Under the pieces are notes generated by a model. That model had not been told where the DNA came from, ran no database searches, and saw nothing but the letters and a program-made list of their open reading frames with translations. A DNA stretch of 64,000 nucleotides from assembly GCF_022669055.1 (NCBI RefSeq), contig NZ_JAJMLW010000003.1:1-64000 (forward strand), read 5' to 3'. Below, in pieces: positions 11,485 to 19,767 of the stretch. Position 1 is the first letter of the stretch. Every line of letters begins with the position of its first letter. Position numbers and translations under genes: made by a program. This DNA comes from Adlercreutzia faecimuris. GTDB lineage: Bacteria > Actinomycetota > Coriobacteriia > Coriobacteriales > Eggerthellaceae.

Positions 11485-12741
11485 ATGACCGGAGGAAGCG
11501 AGGGTGCCCAGGAGCGCCCGGTTGACTGGGGGGACGTGCGGCGGTGCTTTCCCATCCTGGATCAGGAGGTGAGCGGCCGTCCGCTCGTCTACCTGGACAA
11601 CGCGGCCACCACCCAGGTGCCCGAATGCGTGGTGGGGGCGATTGCCGAGCACTACCGGCGGGACAACGCCAACGTGCATCGCTCGACCCATACGCTGAGC
11701 GCCCGCTCGACCGCGTCCCTTGAGCAGGCGCGCGCGACCGTTAGGCGCTTCATCAACGCGGAGTCGGCCGAGGAGGTGGTGTTCACGCGGGGGACGACGG
11801 AGTCCGTGAACCTGGTGGCGGCGGGCCTGGCAGCCTGGCACGGGGCCGGATTCTCGGCCGTCGCGTCGGCCTTGGAGCATCATTCGAACTTCGTTCCCTG
11901 GCAGCAGCAGGCCCTGCGTGCCGGGGGATCGTTCGCCGTGGCGCCGCTGACGGAGGGGGGCGACCTCGACGAGGTGGCCCTCGTCTCCCTCTTGGAGTCT
12001 CGGCCGCGCGGCATTGTGGCCCTGGCGCTTGTCTCGAACGTCTTGGGCACGGTGAGCCCCGTGGCGCGCCTGACGCAGCTCGCTCATGAGCGGGGCTGGC
12101 TCGTGCTCGTCGATGCCGCCCAGGGTATGCGCCACGGGACGGTTGACGTGCAGGCGATGGGCTGTGACTTCCTCTGCTTCTCGGGCCACAAGATGCTGGG
12201 TCCTACGGGGATCGGCGTTCTCTACGGCCGTCGAGGGCTTCTCGACGAGCTGCCTCCGACGGCCTTCGGCGGCGAGATGGTGGAGGAGGTGTCGGGGGAG
12301 CGCTCGCTGTTCGAGCGTGCGCCCCTGCGCCACGAGGCGGGCACGCCGAACTACGTGGGGGCCCTGGCGCTTGCGGCGGCCATCGACTTTCTGGAAGGCG
12401 TCGGCCGGGAGGCCGTGGCGGAGCGGGAGCGCCGCCTGCTGATGAGGCTGGAGGAGGGCTTGCGCGCGCTGGGCCGCGTCCGCGTGCTGGGAGCGCCGCG
12501 ACGGCGTGAGGGCGTGATCTCCTTCACCGTGGAGAACGCCCATCCGCTTGACGTGGCGGTGCTCATGGACAAGAGGGGCGTGGCCGTGCGCGCGGGTCGG
12601 CAGTGCGCGCAGCCGCTGCTGACCGAGGCCTACGCGGTGGACCGGGTGGTGCGGATGTCGCCGGCCTTCTACAACACCTTCGAGGAGATCGACGTGGCCC
12701 TCGACTGCCTGGAGCGGACGATGGCGCTGCTGGGATCGTGA
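11485..12741 (+). CDS. sufS: SufS-type cysteine desulfurase
   Basis: A 418-residue PLP enzyme of the class V aminotransferase fold, group II (SufS/CsdA): it takes sulfur from cysteine and leaves a persulfide. The PLP lysine is Lys236 in FSGHKMLGPTG. The active cysteine is Cys374 in RAGRQCAQPLL, in the short-loop position of group II enzymes, but the usual RxGHHCAQP has become R-Q before the Cys. LDNAATTQVP and HHSNFVPWQ are other family signatures. The ATG follows AGGAGGGG. It is translated just after the PucR-type gene. SufE, its expected partner, lies across the divergent promoter. Whether it serves Fe-S assembly or another sulfur route is open, since no sufBCD is here. Confidence 0.9.
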   Translation: MTGGSEGAQERPVDWGDVRRCFPILDQEVSGRPLVYLDNAATTQVPECVVGAIAEHYRRDNANVHRSTHTLSARSTASLEQARATVRRFINAESAEEVVFTRGTTESVNLVAAGLAAWHGAGFSAVASALEHHSNFVPWQQQALRAGGSFAVAPLTEGGDLDEVALVSLLESRPRGIVALALVSNVLGTVSPVARLTQLAHERGWLVLVDAAQGMRHGTVDVQAMGCDFLCFSGHKMLGPTGIGVLYGRRGLLDELPPTAFGGEMVEEVSGERSLFERAPLRHEAGTPNYVGALALAAAIDFLEGVGREAVAERERRLLMRLEEGLRALGRVRVLGAPRRREGVISFTVENAHPLDVAVLMDKRGVAVRAGRQCAQPLLTEAYAVDRVVRMSPAFYNTFEEIDVALDCLERTMALLGS

Positions 12742-12758
12742 TCATCGCGGCTTTTCCG

Positions 12759-12786
12759 TTGACAAGGGCAGCGGGGCCGCTATACT
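12759..12786 (+). promoter_or_regulatory. Promoter of the rplJL operon
   Basis: TTGACA (12759-12764) and TATACT (12781-12786) are spaced 16 bases apart, a near-consensus housekeeping promoter ahead of the L10 leader. Confidence 0.85.
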
Positions 12787-12799
12787 GGAAAAGCTGTCG

Positions 12800-12960
12800 C
12801 TTCGGCGACGGCGTCCTAGAAGAATAGTTCCGCTGCTTAAGACAGCAGGTACCCGCAAGGGTTTAATCGCGGAAACGCGGCCCGCCGAGGTGGTCGTCAA
12901 CGATGCGTTGCTGTGCGACCCCTGCGTGCTCTGAGCGGCAGGGGTCGCTTTCTTTCTTGA
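12800..12960 (+). ncRNA. Ribosomal protein L10 leader
   Basis: The untranslated leader ahead of rplJ contains the hallmark GCAGGTACCCGCAAGGG and CCGCCGAGGTGG segments of the L10 leader family. It ends in a perfect 11-bp attenuator-type hairpin (GCGACCCCTGC 12915-12925 with GCAGGGGTCGC 12938-12948) and TTTCTTTCTT. In known cases L10(L12) binds the leader and favours termination. The 5' boundary is approximate. Confidence 0.85.
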
Positions 12961-13024
12961 GGCAGCGATCCCACCCCCGTGAGGGCGGAACGCGATCTTG
13001 AGAAGAAGGAGGTGTACGAAGAAT

Positions 13025-13543
13025 ATGCCCAACGCACAGAACAAGGAGATGCTCGAGGCCATCAAGGCCGACCTCGATGGCGTGAGCGCGGTGTGGGTGG
13101 TCGACTACCGCGGCCTGACCGTGAAGGAGATCCAGAACCTGCGCCACAGCATCCGCGAGGCGGGCGCCAACATGAAGGTGTACAAGAACACCCTCATGCG
13201 CATCGCCCTGGAGCAGTCCGAGCTGCCCACCCTGGATGACCTGCTGGAAGGCCCCAGCGCGTTCGTCTTCGCCGGCGACGACGTTGCCGCCGCCGCGAAG
13301 GCCGTGAAGAACTTCGCCAAGGACAACCAGAACCTGGAGATCAAGGGTGGTCTCATGGAGGGTAAGGCGGTCACCGCCGCCGAGGTGGAGGCCATCGCCT
13401 CTCTGCCGTCCCGCGAGGAGCTCATCGCCCAGATCGCCGGTGCCATCTCCGGCGTGGCCCGTGGCCTTGCCACGACCGTCAACGGCGTGCCGCGTGGCCT
13501 GGCCCAGGTGGTCAAGGCCGTGGCCGACCAGAAGGCTGCCTAG
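13025..13543 (+). CDS. rplJ: Ribosomal protein L10
   Basis: A 172-residue L10, the base of the ribosomal stalk that anchors L7/L12 dimers. The N-terminal domain carries the typical VWVVDYRGLTVKEIQNLR and MKVYKNTLMRIAL, with FAGDDVAAAAKAV further on. The Ala-rich C-terminal helix that binds L12 is intact. The ATG follows AGGAGGTG. It sits behind its own autoregulatory leader and is followed 87 bases later by rplL. Confidence 0.97.
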   Translation: MPNAQNKEMLEAIKADLDGVSAVWVVDYRGLTVKEIQNLRHSIREAGANMKVYKNTLMRIALEQSELPTLDDLLEGPSAFVFAGDDVAAAAKAVKNFAKDNQNLEIKGGLMEGKAVTAAEVEAIASLPSREELIAQIAGAISGVARGLATTVNGVPRGLAQVVKAVADQKAA

Positions 13544-13630
13544 CAGCCCGCGCGGCGTGAGATGCGCCGCATGACAAGAAGACAAACTGGTCGGAACGCG
13601 TGTTCCGGCCGCCTTTGAAAGGAAACTAAC

Positions 13631-14008
13631 ATGGCTGTTACCCGTGAGGAGATCATTGAGGCTCTGAAGGAGATGTCCCTGCTCGAGGCTTCCGAGCTCG
13701 TGAAGGACATCGAGGAGACCTTCGGCGTGTCCGCCGCTGCCCCCGTGGCCGTGGCTGCCGCTGCCCCGGCTGAGGGCGGCGCCGCTGCCGAGGAGAAGTC
13801 CGACTTCGACGTCGTGCTCGAGGGCTTCGGCGACAACAAGATCGCCGTCATCAAGGTTGTCCGCGAGATCACCGGCCTGGGCCTGAAGGAGGCCAAGGAG
13901 GTCGTCGAGGGTGCCCCCAAGGCTGTCGTCGAGGGCGCCAACAAGGAGAAGGCCGAGGAGGTCAAGGCCAAGCTCGAGGAGGCCGGTGCCGCCGTCACCC
14001 TCAAGTAA
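13631..14008 (+). CDS. rplL: Ribosomal protein L7/L12
   Basis: A 125-residue stalk protein. It has an N-terminal dimerisation helix, an Ala-rich hinge (about residues 36-56), then the conserved C-terminal domain with [20 protein letters not shown], which touches translation factors. RBS GAAAGGA. A strong terminator follows. It is cotranscribed with rplJ. Confidence 0.97.
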   Translation: MAVTREEIIEALKEMSLLEASELVKDIEETFGVSAAAPVAVAAAAPAEGGAAAEEKSDFDVVLEGFGDNKIAVIKVVREITGLGLKEAKEVVEGAPKAVVEGANKEKAEEVKAKLEEAGAAVTLK

Positions 14009-14031
14009 CTTCGCCTTACTTGGACGTTCGG

Positions 14032-14066
14032 GGAGCGCGTGCCTTCGGGTGCGCGCTCCTTTTTGT
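14032..14066 (+). terminator. Terminator of rplJL
   Basis: GGAGCGCGTGCC and GGTGCGCGCTCC pair (with two G-U pairs) around TTCG, followed by TTTTTGTTT. Confidence 0.9.
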
Positions 14067-14126
14067 TTGGGGGCGGGGCTTGCGCTCGACCTGGGGGGGC
14101 GCCGGGGCCGCGCTGGGCTGAGGGGG

Positions 14127-14405
14127 GGGCGCCGAGGCCGCGCCGGGCTGCGCTCGACGCGTCGGCTCCGTGAGCCAAGGTCTCACGGAGCCTTCGGCTT
14201 GACCTCGCTCCGCTCGGCACGGCCCCGGCGACGCGGCTCCAGATGTGAGGGGGCGGCTGCTGGGCTCGCGCGGGTGCTCGCCGTTCAACCTGCGGGACGG
14301 CCGCCGGGCAGGGAGCGGCCTTCGCTCGACGCGTCGCCCCGGCGAGCCAGGGTCTCGCCGGGGCTTTGGCTTAACCTCGCTGCGACCGCTCCCTGCCCGG
14401 CGGCC
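14127..14405. repeat. Two copies of a hairpin-bearing intergenic repeat
   Basis: Two related copies fill the gap between rplL and tcdA. Each reads GCTCGACGCGTCG, then a perfect 11-bp hairpin, then CTTxGGCTTxACCTCGCT. The hairpins are at 14164-14192 and 14336-14364. Their stems differ at four positions, and every change is matched on the other arm. Each copy is also enclosed by an outer inverted repeat (in the second, GGCCGCCGGGCAGGGAGCGG at about 14300-14319 with its complement at about 14386-14405). They look like structured, REP-like elements. Confidence 0.75.
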
Positions 14406-14433
14406 TGTACGTTGTTGATTGGGGGATGATGCT

Positions 14434-15153
14434 GTGGAGGATGCTAAGAGCCGGTTGCGGCGGGTGCTGGGCGATGAGGGCCTGGCTCGGCTGGATGCGG
14501 CCTGCGTGATGGTGGTGGGCGTCGGCGGCGTGGGGTCGAACTGCGCCGAGGCGCTGGTACGCGGCGGCGTGGGGTCGCTTGTCTTCGTCGACGGCGATGC
14601 GGTGCAGGCCTCCAACATCAACCGCCAGGCCATCGCCTTCACGGAAACCGTGGGGCGGCGCAAGGTGGAGGTGATGGCGGCCATGGCACGGGCCATCAAC
14701 CCCGACGTGCGCGTGGAGACGCGTGACGAGTTCGTGCTGCCCGAGGGCGTGGAGGCGCTGTTCGCGGGGCTGCCGCGCCGGCCTGGCTACGTGGTGGACG
14801 CCATCGACACCGTGGCCTCCAAGCTGGCCCTCGCGCTCTACGCGCAGCGGGAGGGCGTGCCGCTGGTGGCCTCCATGGGCGGGGCCAACAAGGCCGATCC
14901 CACGCGGCTGCGGTTCGCCGACCTCTACGAGACCCATGGGGACGCGCTCAGCCGTGCGGTGCGCAAGCGGGCGCGCGCGGCGGGTATCGAGCGGCTGGAG
15001 GTGCTCTACTCCGACGAGCCGCCGCTGCCGGTTGAGGTGCCTGAGGGCACGCCGCGCAGCGAGCGCGCGGAGCTGGGGACGATGTCGTACATTCCGCCCA
15101 TCATGGGGCAGATGCTTGCCGGGCGGGTGATCTGCTCGCTGCTGGGGCGGTAG
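14434..15153 (+). CDS. tcdA: tRNA threonylcarbamoyladenosine dehydratase
   Basis: A 239-residue ThiF/E1-like enzyme of the TcdA (CsdL) family, which cyclises t6A37 on tRNA using ATP. The nucleotide-binding VMVVGVGGVGSNCAEALVR is at the N-terminus, then VFVDGDAVQASNINRQ. There is no E1 catalytic Cys-domain of the ubiquitin kind, and the length suits TcdA. The GTG at 14434 is preferred since GGGGG lies eight bases before it; a TTG at 14419 is an alternative with a poorer site. CsdL often works near a cysteine desulfurase/CsdE pair; a SufS/SufE pair is 2-7 kb to the left, but a link is only suggestive. Confidence 0.87.
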   Translation: MEDAKSRLRRVLGDEGLARLDAACVMVVGVGGVGSNCAEALVRGGVGSLVFVDGDAVQASNINRQAIAFTETVGRRKVEVMAAMARAINPDVRVETRDEFVLPEGVEALFAGLPRRPGYVVDAIDTVASKLALALYAQREGVPLVASMGGANKADPTRLRFADLYETHGDALSRAVRKRARAAGIERLEVLYSDEPPLPVEVPEGTPRSERAELGTMSYIPPIMGQMLAGRVICSLLGR

Positions 15154-15318
15154 CGCGGTTCTGGTGGTGCGCCGCGGGGGCTTGGTGTTGGGCACGCTCC
15201 CCGGCGCGGCTCAGCGTGTGGGGGAGTGGGGCGGCTGCTCGGTGGTTCGCGACTTTCGTGCTGCCGGGATGCGTTTCGCGGTTCCGGTGGCTCGCCGCGG
15301 GGGCTCGGTGCCGGGTGT
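15153..15318. repeat. Degenerate direct repeat behind tcdA
   Basis: Two imperfect copies (about 15153-15195 and 15276-15318) share GCGGTTCxGGTGG and CGCCGCGGGGGCT. No gene can be supported in this GC-rich gap of 250 bases. Confidence 0.45.
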
Positions 15319-15356
15319 GTGACCTCAGCGTGGCTCGATGAAAAGGGGCCGGATGC

Positions 15357-15388
15357 GAGGAGGGGCAGTCCTTGGACTGCCCCTCCTC
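15357..15388. terminator. Bidirectional terminator hairpin
   Basis: GAGGAGGGGCAGTCC pairs with GGACTGCCCCTCCTC around a two-base loop, between the convergent tcdA and release-factor-like genes. Confidence 0.8.
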
Positions 15389-15406
15389 TGCTTTCCTCTT
15401 AGGCGG

Positions 15407-16648
15407 CTAGTAGCGGTAGAGGGCGGCTATGCCCTTGTTTCCGGGCATCTTGTCGGCCGGGAGGACGTAGATGTGGGCGTCCTGGGCCAGGGCGGCCTGG
15501 GCGAAGGCGTCTACCAGGTCGGGGCTGGCCGGGTCGAGGATCTTGTCGTCGGTGGGGTTGGTGTCGGTGTCGAAGAAGATCTCTCCGGTCTTGGGGTCGA
15601 AGGTGCCGGGGATGTCCTTCCCTTCCTGGACGAAGAGGGCGGCCACCTTGCGCTCAACCAGGGCCATCGCCAGCTCGTTGTAGTCATCCGTCGCCTTGCC
15701 CTTGGACAGGTCGTAGGCGAATTCGTCGAGCGCCTTCTGCACCTTGGCGTCGCGGTCGGCCTCCATGATGGCCAGGGCGTCGTCGCGCAGCTGCTCGCCG
15801 GTGAGGCTGGCGGGATCCTTCTCGATGGCGGTGGGCATGAGGTGGCGCAGGGTGGATACCTTGCGGAAGGCGGCCACGTGCTCGGGCAGCGTCACCAGGA
15901 TGATGGACGTGGCGTCATCGCGCACGAGGTGGTCGTCGACGGCCTTGTTCACGTAGCGGAAGAACTTCTCGGCCTCCTCCTTCGCCACGTTCTTGCGCGA
16001 CTGGAAGTCATGGTAGGGGGACAGATGGCCCTCGAGGGTGATGAAGTCGAGGGCGCCTTCCTCGTGCTTGCGCTCGTCGGCCACCGTGTCGTCGGAGTTG
16101 GCGAAGAGCTCGGAGAAGTAGTCCTTCACCTCGGGCGGGAGCGCCATGCGCTTGACGCTGTGCTGGTCGCCCTTGATCCAGCCGAAGCGGTCGGTGCCGA
16201 GGGCCAGCAGGTAGTAGCGCGTGCCGTACTGGAAGTTGCGCAGGAGCGGCTTGGTGTAGTAGGCGGGGCCCACCACCACGCAGGGGTCGACGGCAAAGTC
16301 CAGGTTGAAGGCGTAGACGTCGGTGTTGCTGATGAGCAGCGCGACGCCCTCGGGCGCGTTCTCCCAAAGGGGCAGGTCGGGGTGGGCCAAGAGGTAGTCG
16401 AGGCGCTCGGCGATGCCGGCCCAGTCCTTCTCGTTGGGAAGCTTCTCGCGCAGGGTGCGCTCGGCCTCCTCCTTGAGGTCCTTGAGCTCGATGCCGTCCC
16501 ACTCGTCGCGGCGCGGCTCCTCACGCTGGTCGCGGTGGATGGGGAGGTAGATGGATACCAGGGGCGGCTCCGCCTGCTCGTAGGCCCGGGGATCGAAGTT
16601 GTCGAGCACGTGGATGCTGTCCTGCAGCTCCTTCATAGCGTCCTTCAT
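15407..16648 (-). CDS. baeRF-type (eRF1-like) protein
   Basis: A 413-residue protein whose overall layout matches the bacterial archaeo-eukaryotic release-factor family (baeRF). An N-terminal domain has PLVSIYLPIHRDQR, an L-rich core follows, and a C-terminal domain of the eRF1/Pelota type ends in AQDAHIYVLPADKMPGNKGI. The assignment rests on these family-like phrases, not on a catalytic GGQ; no GGQ motif is seen, which is usual for many baeRF groups. Their role is thought to be on stalled ribosomes or related stress, but is mostly unproven. The start is the first ATG; an ATG four codons in is possible. It is transcribed alone. Confidence 0.65.
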   Translation of the reverse strand: MKDAMKELQDSIHVLDNFDPRAYEQAEPPLVSIYLPIHRDQREEPRRDEWDGIELKDLKEEAERTLREKLPNEKDWAGIAERLDYLLAHPDLPLWENAPEGVALLISNTDVYAFNLDFAVDPCVVVGPAYYTKPLLRNFQYGTRYYLLALGTDRFGWIKGDQHSVKRMALPPEVKDYFSELFANSDDTVADERKHEEGALDFITLEGHLSPYHDFQSRKNVAKEEAEKFFRYVNKAVDDHLVRDDATSIILVTLPEHVAAFRKVSTLRHLMPTAIEKDPASLTGEQLRDDALAIMEADRDAKVQKALDEFAYDLSKGKATDDYNELAMALVERKVAALFVQEGKDIPGTFDPKTGEIFFDTDTNPTDDKILDPASPDLVDAFAQAALAQDAHIYVLPADKMPGNKGIAALYRY

Positions 16649-17080
16649 GGGAAACCTCCAAATACGCCGTCGGTTACTGGTTGTGATGGGCGCGTTGGTG
16701 CTGACGGCAGGCGATGCGAGAGCCTGCGGGCACGTGCGCTCACCATTCAGGATAGGCCCGGGGCGGAAGGCGGGGGATTGCCGGGAGAACCTGTTGTCGT
16801 CCGGTTGCCGATCCTGTGCCGAGGGGTTTCAGGGAGGGTGGCGTGCGGACGGCATGTGGGTGGCGTGCGGGGTGGTGCGGTGGGTGGTGCGGGGGCGGAG
16901 GGGTGGCGTGCGGGCGGGGGCGGAACGCGCGAGCGGCGGCCGACGCGTGGGCGGAGGGGCGGCGGGCGGGGCAGGCGAGTGGCGCGGGCGACGGCGGGGC
17001 GGTCGGGTGGCGACGCGGAGGGGCGGGGTAGGAGCGGGCGGCTACCCGCGTCGCTATCCGCGTCGCCACCCAGGAGGGCG
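16649..17080. other. GC-rich, G-run-dense gap
   Basis: No gene is supported here. From about 16830 to 17040 the plus strand is unusually rich in G runs (for example GCGGGGGCGGAGGGG and GCGGGCGGGGGCGG), with many runs of three to five G close together. Such sequence could form G-quadruplexes on this strand. The gap lies upstream of the baeRF-type gene and downstream of the leftward ATPase gene. Confidence 0.6.
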
Positions 17081-19018
17081 CTACTTGCGGACGTTCATGG
17101 CGCGCATGGCGTTGAGGATGGCGATGACGGCCACGCCCACGTCGGCGAAGACGGCCATCCACATGTTGGCGATGCCGACGGCGGCGAGCGCCAGCACGGC
17201 CAGCTTGACGCCCAGGGCGAAGACGATGTTCTCCCAGACGATGGCCATGGTCTTGCGGGCCACCGAGATGGCGCGGGCTATCTGCGAGGGGCGGTCGTCC
17301 ATGAGCACCACGTCCGCGGCCTCGATGGCGGCGTCCGAGCCCATGGCGCCCATGGCGATGCCGATGTCGGCGCGGGTGAGGACGGGGGCGTCGTTGATGC
17401 CGTCGCCGACGAAGGCGAGCCTGCCCTTGGGGTTGGCCTGGGCCTGGGCTTCGAGCAGGGCCTCCACCTGGGCCACCTTGTCCTGGGGCAGAAGCTCGGC
17501 GCGCACCTCGTCGATGCCGAGGCTGGCGGCGACGGCCTCGGCCACGTCGGCGCGGTCGCCGGTGAGCATGACCGTCTTGCGCGCGCCGGCTTTGCGCAGC
17601 GCGGCGATGGCGGCCGCGGCGTCGTCCTTCACCTGGTCGGCGATGACGATGTGGCCCGCGTAGACGCCGTCGACGGCCACGTGGAGGATGGTGCCCACCA
17701 GCTCGTAGTCGTGCCAGGCTGCGCCGGCGGCGTCCATGAGGCGCCCGTTGCCCACCAGCACCTCGCGCTCGTCGACGACGGCGCGGATGCCCTGGCCGCT
17801 GACCTCTTCCGCCTGCTGGATGCGGGCGGGGTCGAGGGGGCCGGCGTAGGCCTGGCGCACGGAGGCGGCGATGGGGTGGTTCGAGAGCGACTCGGCGTGG
17901 GCGGCCAGGGCGAGCAGCTCGTCCTCGGTGGTGTCGCCTTCCGCGTGGATGGCCGTGACGGTGAAGGTGCCGTTGGTGAGCGTGCCGGTCTTGTCGAAGA
18001 CGACGGTCTCGGCGTGGGCGAGGGCCTCCAGGTAGTTGCTGCCCTTGACGAGGATACCGATGCGCGAGGCGCCGCCGATGCCGCCGAAGAACGATAGGGG
18101 CACCGAGATGACCAGCGCGCAGGGGCACGACACCACCAGGAAGGTGAGGCCGCGCAGGATCCAGTCGGCCCACTCCTGACCGAACAGGAGCGGCGGCAGG
18201 ATGGCGAGGGCCGCGGCCACGCCGACCACGGCGGGGGTGTAGTAGCGGGCGAAGCGGGTGATGAAGCTCTCGGTGCGCGCCTTCTTGTCGGCCGCGTTCT
18301 CCACCAGCTCCAGGATGCGGCTGACCGTGGAGTCCTCGAAGGGCTTGGTGACGCGCACGGTGAGGGCGCCGGTGAGGTTGACGCAGCCGGAGATGACCTC
18401 GTCGCCCGGGTTGGCGCCGCGCGGGATCGACTCGCCGGTGAGGGCGGCCGTGTCCACCTGGGACCGGCCGTCGACGACGACGCCGTCCAGGGGGATGCGC
18501 TCGCCCGGCTTGACGACGATCTCATCGCCGGGGGACACCTCGTAGGGGTCGACCTGCACGAGCTGCCCGTCGCGCATGATGTTGGCGAACTCGGGCGCGA
18601 TGTCCATCATGTCCGAGATGGACTTGCGCGACTTGCCCACGGCGTAGCTCTGGAACAGCTCGCCCACCTGGTAGAACAGCATGACGGCGGCGCCTTCGGC
18701 CATGTGGGGCTCGGTATCGGGGAACAGCACCAGGGCGAACGCGCCGATGGTGGCCACGGACATGAGGAAGTTCTCGTCGAAGACCTGCCCGCGCCCGATG
18801 TTGCGCGCTGCCTTGAGCAGCACGTCGTAGCCGGCCACGAGGTAGGGGACGAGGAACAGCACGAGCTCGGCGTAGAGGTCGCTCGGCGTGTCGAACCAGG
18901 CCTCGAGGAGGCCCGCCTTCTCGATGGCGAAGGCGATGACGAAGAGCACGAGGGCCACGATGATGCGGTTGCGCCAGCGGATCTGCTTATCGGTGAGGGT
19001 GGTCATGATGAGGGCCAT
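17081..19018 (-). CDS. Zinc/cadmium-exporting P1B-type ATPase
   Basis: A 645-residue P1B-type ATPase, membrane embedded. The metal-transport motif SCPCALVIS (Cys298, Cys300) marks the soft-metal group; with the Asp in the last helix region (MWMAVFADVGV) it fits the Zn/Cd/Pb-exporting ZntA/CadA type. Also seen are TGES (194-197), the phosphorylated Asp342 in DKTGTLT, the SNHP nucleotide loop and GDGINDAP. There is no N-terminal CxxC metal domain: the protein starts almost directly with a membrane segment. A free HMA protein is encoded just upstream, with an SmtB/ArsR-type regulator, in the same direction. Two start codons five residues apart are possible. Confidence 0.93.
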   Translation of the reverse strand: MALIMTTLTDKQIRWRNRIIVALVLFVIAFAIEKAGLLEAWFDTPSDLYAELVLFLVPYLVAGYDVLLKAARNIGRGQVFDENFLMSVATIGAFALVLFPDTEPHMAEGAAVMLFYQVGELFQSYAVGKSRKSISDMMDIAPEFANIMRDGQLVQVDPYEVSPGDEIVVKPGERIPLDGVVVDGRSQVDTAALTGESIPRGANPGDEVISGCVNLTGALTVRVTKPFEDSTVSRILELVENAADKKARTESFITRFARYYTPAVVGVAAALAILPPLLFGQEWADWILRGLTFLVVSCPCALVISVPLSFFGGIGGASRIGILVKGSNYLEALAHAETVVFDKTGTLTNGTFTVTAIHAEGDTTEDELLALAAHAESLSNHPIAASVRQAYAGPLDPARIQQAEEVSGQGIRAVVDEREVLVGNGRLMDAAGAAWHDYELVGTILHVAVDGVYAGHIVIADQVKDDAAAAIAALRKAGARKTVMLTGDRADVAEAVAASLGIDEVRAELLPQDKVAQVEALLEAQAQANPKGRLAFVGDGINDAPVLTRADIGIAMGAMGSDAAIEAADVVLMDDRPSQIARAISVARKTMAIVWENIVFALGVKLAVLALAAVGIANMWMAVFADVGVAVIAILNAMRAMNVRK

Positions 19019-19139
19019 TCTGTGAGGAAGCGGGCAGGGTGGGTGAGGCTCTTAAATTCTTAGAGCTGGAGCCAGCTTTTACGCTGACTGCGTCTCGCGC
19101 CGTGTAGAGACGACGAACTCGTTGCGCCGTGCGCCGTGT

Positions 19140-19198
19140 GCAGCGCGCTACGCGGGCGGCACCGTGCAGCGCGCTACGCGGGCGGCACCGTGCAGCGC
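19140..19198. repeat. 26-bp tandem repeat
   Basis: Two perfect tandem copies of a 26-bp unit (19140-19165 and 19166-19191, beginning GCAGCGCGCTACGCGG) are followed by a third start of seven bases. They lie in the gap between the ATPase and HMA genes. No gene is supported in 19022-19273. Confidence 0.8.
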
Positions 19199-19273
19199 TC
19201 CGCGATGAGTCCCGTGGCGTGCGGGAGCGGCAACTGCGATGCGCCCCCTCCGTGGCGCGCGGGCGTGCGGCGA

Positions 19274-19498
19274 CTAGCGGAGGATGACACAGTCGGGCTC
19301 GTACTTGGCGCAGATGGCCTGGGCCTTGTCGAGGACGGTGTCGAGGGCCTGGGCGTCTCCGTCGACGTCGATCATCAGCTTCTGGGTCATGAAGCTGATG
19401 GAGGCCTTGTTGACGCCCTCGAGGGCGCTGATGTCGCCTTCCATCTTCGCGGCGCAGTTCGCGCAGTCGAGGTTCTGAAGCTTGAGGGCCTTGCGCAT
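19274..19498 (-). CDS. Free HMA metal-binding protein
   Basis: A 74-residue heavy-metal-associated domain protein: a small beta-alpha-beta fold with the metal-binding LDCANCAAKME (Cys-x2-Cys). It resembles CopZ/ZntA N-terminal domains. Here the Cys motif is DCxxC, where the added Asp is typical of zinc/cadmium-type HMA domains rather than copper ones. RBS AGAAAGGAG. It lies between the regulator and the ATPase, which itself lacks an HMA. It probably delivers metal to the ATPase as a separate chain. Confidence 0.9.
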   Translation of the reverse strand: MRKALKLQNLDCANCAAKMEGDISALEGVNKASISFMTQKLMIDVDGDAQALDTVLDKAQAICAKYEPDCVILR

Positions 19499-19537
19499 CG
19501 GGGCTCCTTTCTCTCGATCCCTCAGGGAGGGTACGAA

Positions 19538-19553
19538 TGTTTCACGTGAAACA
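19538..19553. other. parS: Chromosomal parS site 1
   Basis: The 16-bp palindrome TGTTTCACGTGAAACA matches the classical bacterial parS exactly. It is the ParB/Spo0J loading site used in chromosome segregation. It lies 40 bases upstream of the HMA gene. Confidence 0.92.
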
Positions 19554-19612
19554 TTCGGTCGGGCATCTTGCTGGTCACTTGGCGAGCGATGGCCGCGCTT
19601 TCCACGAACTAA

Positions 19613-19628
19613 TGTTTCACGTGAAACA
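19613..19628. other. parS: Chromosomal parS site 2
   Basis: A second perfect TGTTTCACGTGAAACA lies 75 bases from the first, centre to centre. A parS pair implies that this is near the replication origin, since parS sites cluster there. Confidence 0.92.
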
Positions 19629-19649
19629 TTTTGTTCGTCGCTCGGGGGG

Positions 19650-19723
19650 GTGCTGGTCGCATGGGTCGCCTGGTTCGTGCTGGTCGCTTGGGTTGCGAGG
19701 GCTTTGCGGGTCGTGCTGGTCGC
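19650..19723. repeat. Short repeat GTGCTGGTCGC, three copies
   Basis: The 11-mer occurs at 19650, 19677 and 19713 in the gap between the second parS and the regulator gene, at spacings of 27 and 36 bases. It is likely remnant repeat expansion. Confidence 0.55.
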
Positions 19724-19767
19724 TCGGGTCGTGCGGGCGGTGCTTGTCGTACGGGGGTGCGGGCGCG

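Noticed and set aside
15338-18097. Long rightward open frame across the baeRF-type gene and the ATPase
   Set aside because: It spans two well-supported genes and an intergenic gap in one frame, and its product is Val/Gly/Leu-rich with no motif. It is a codon-bias shadow.
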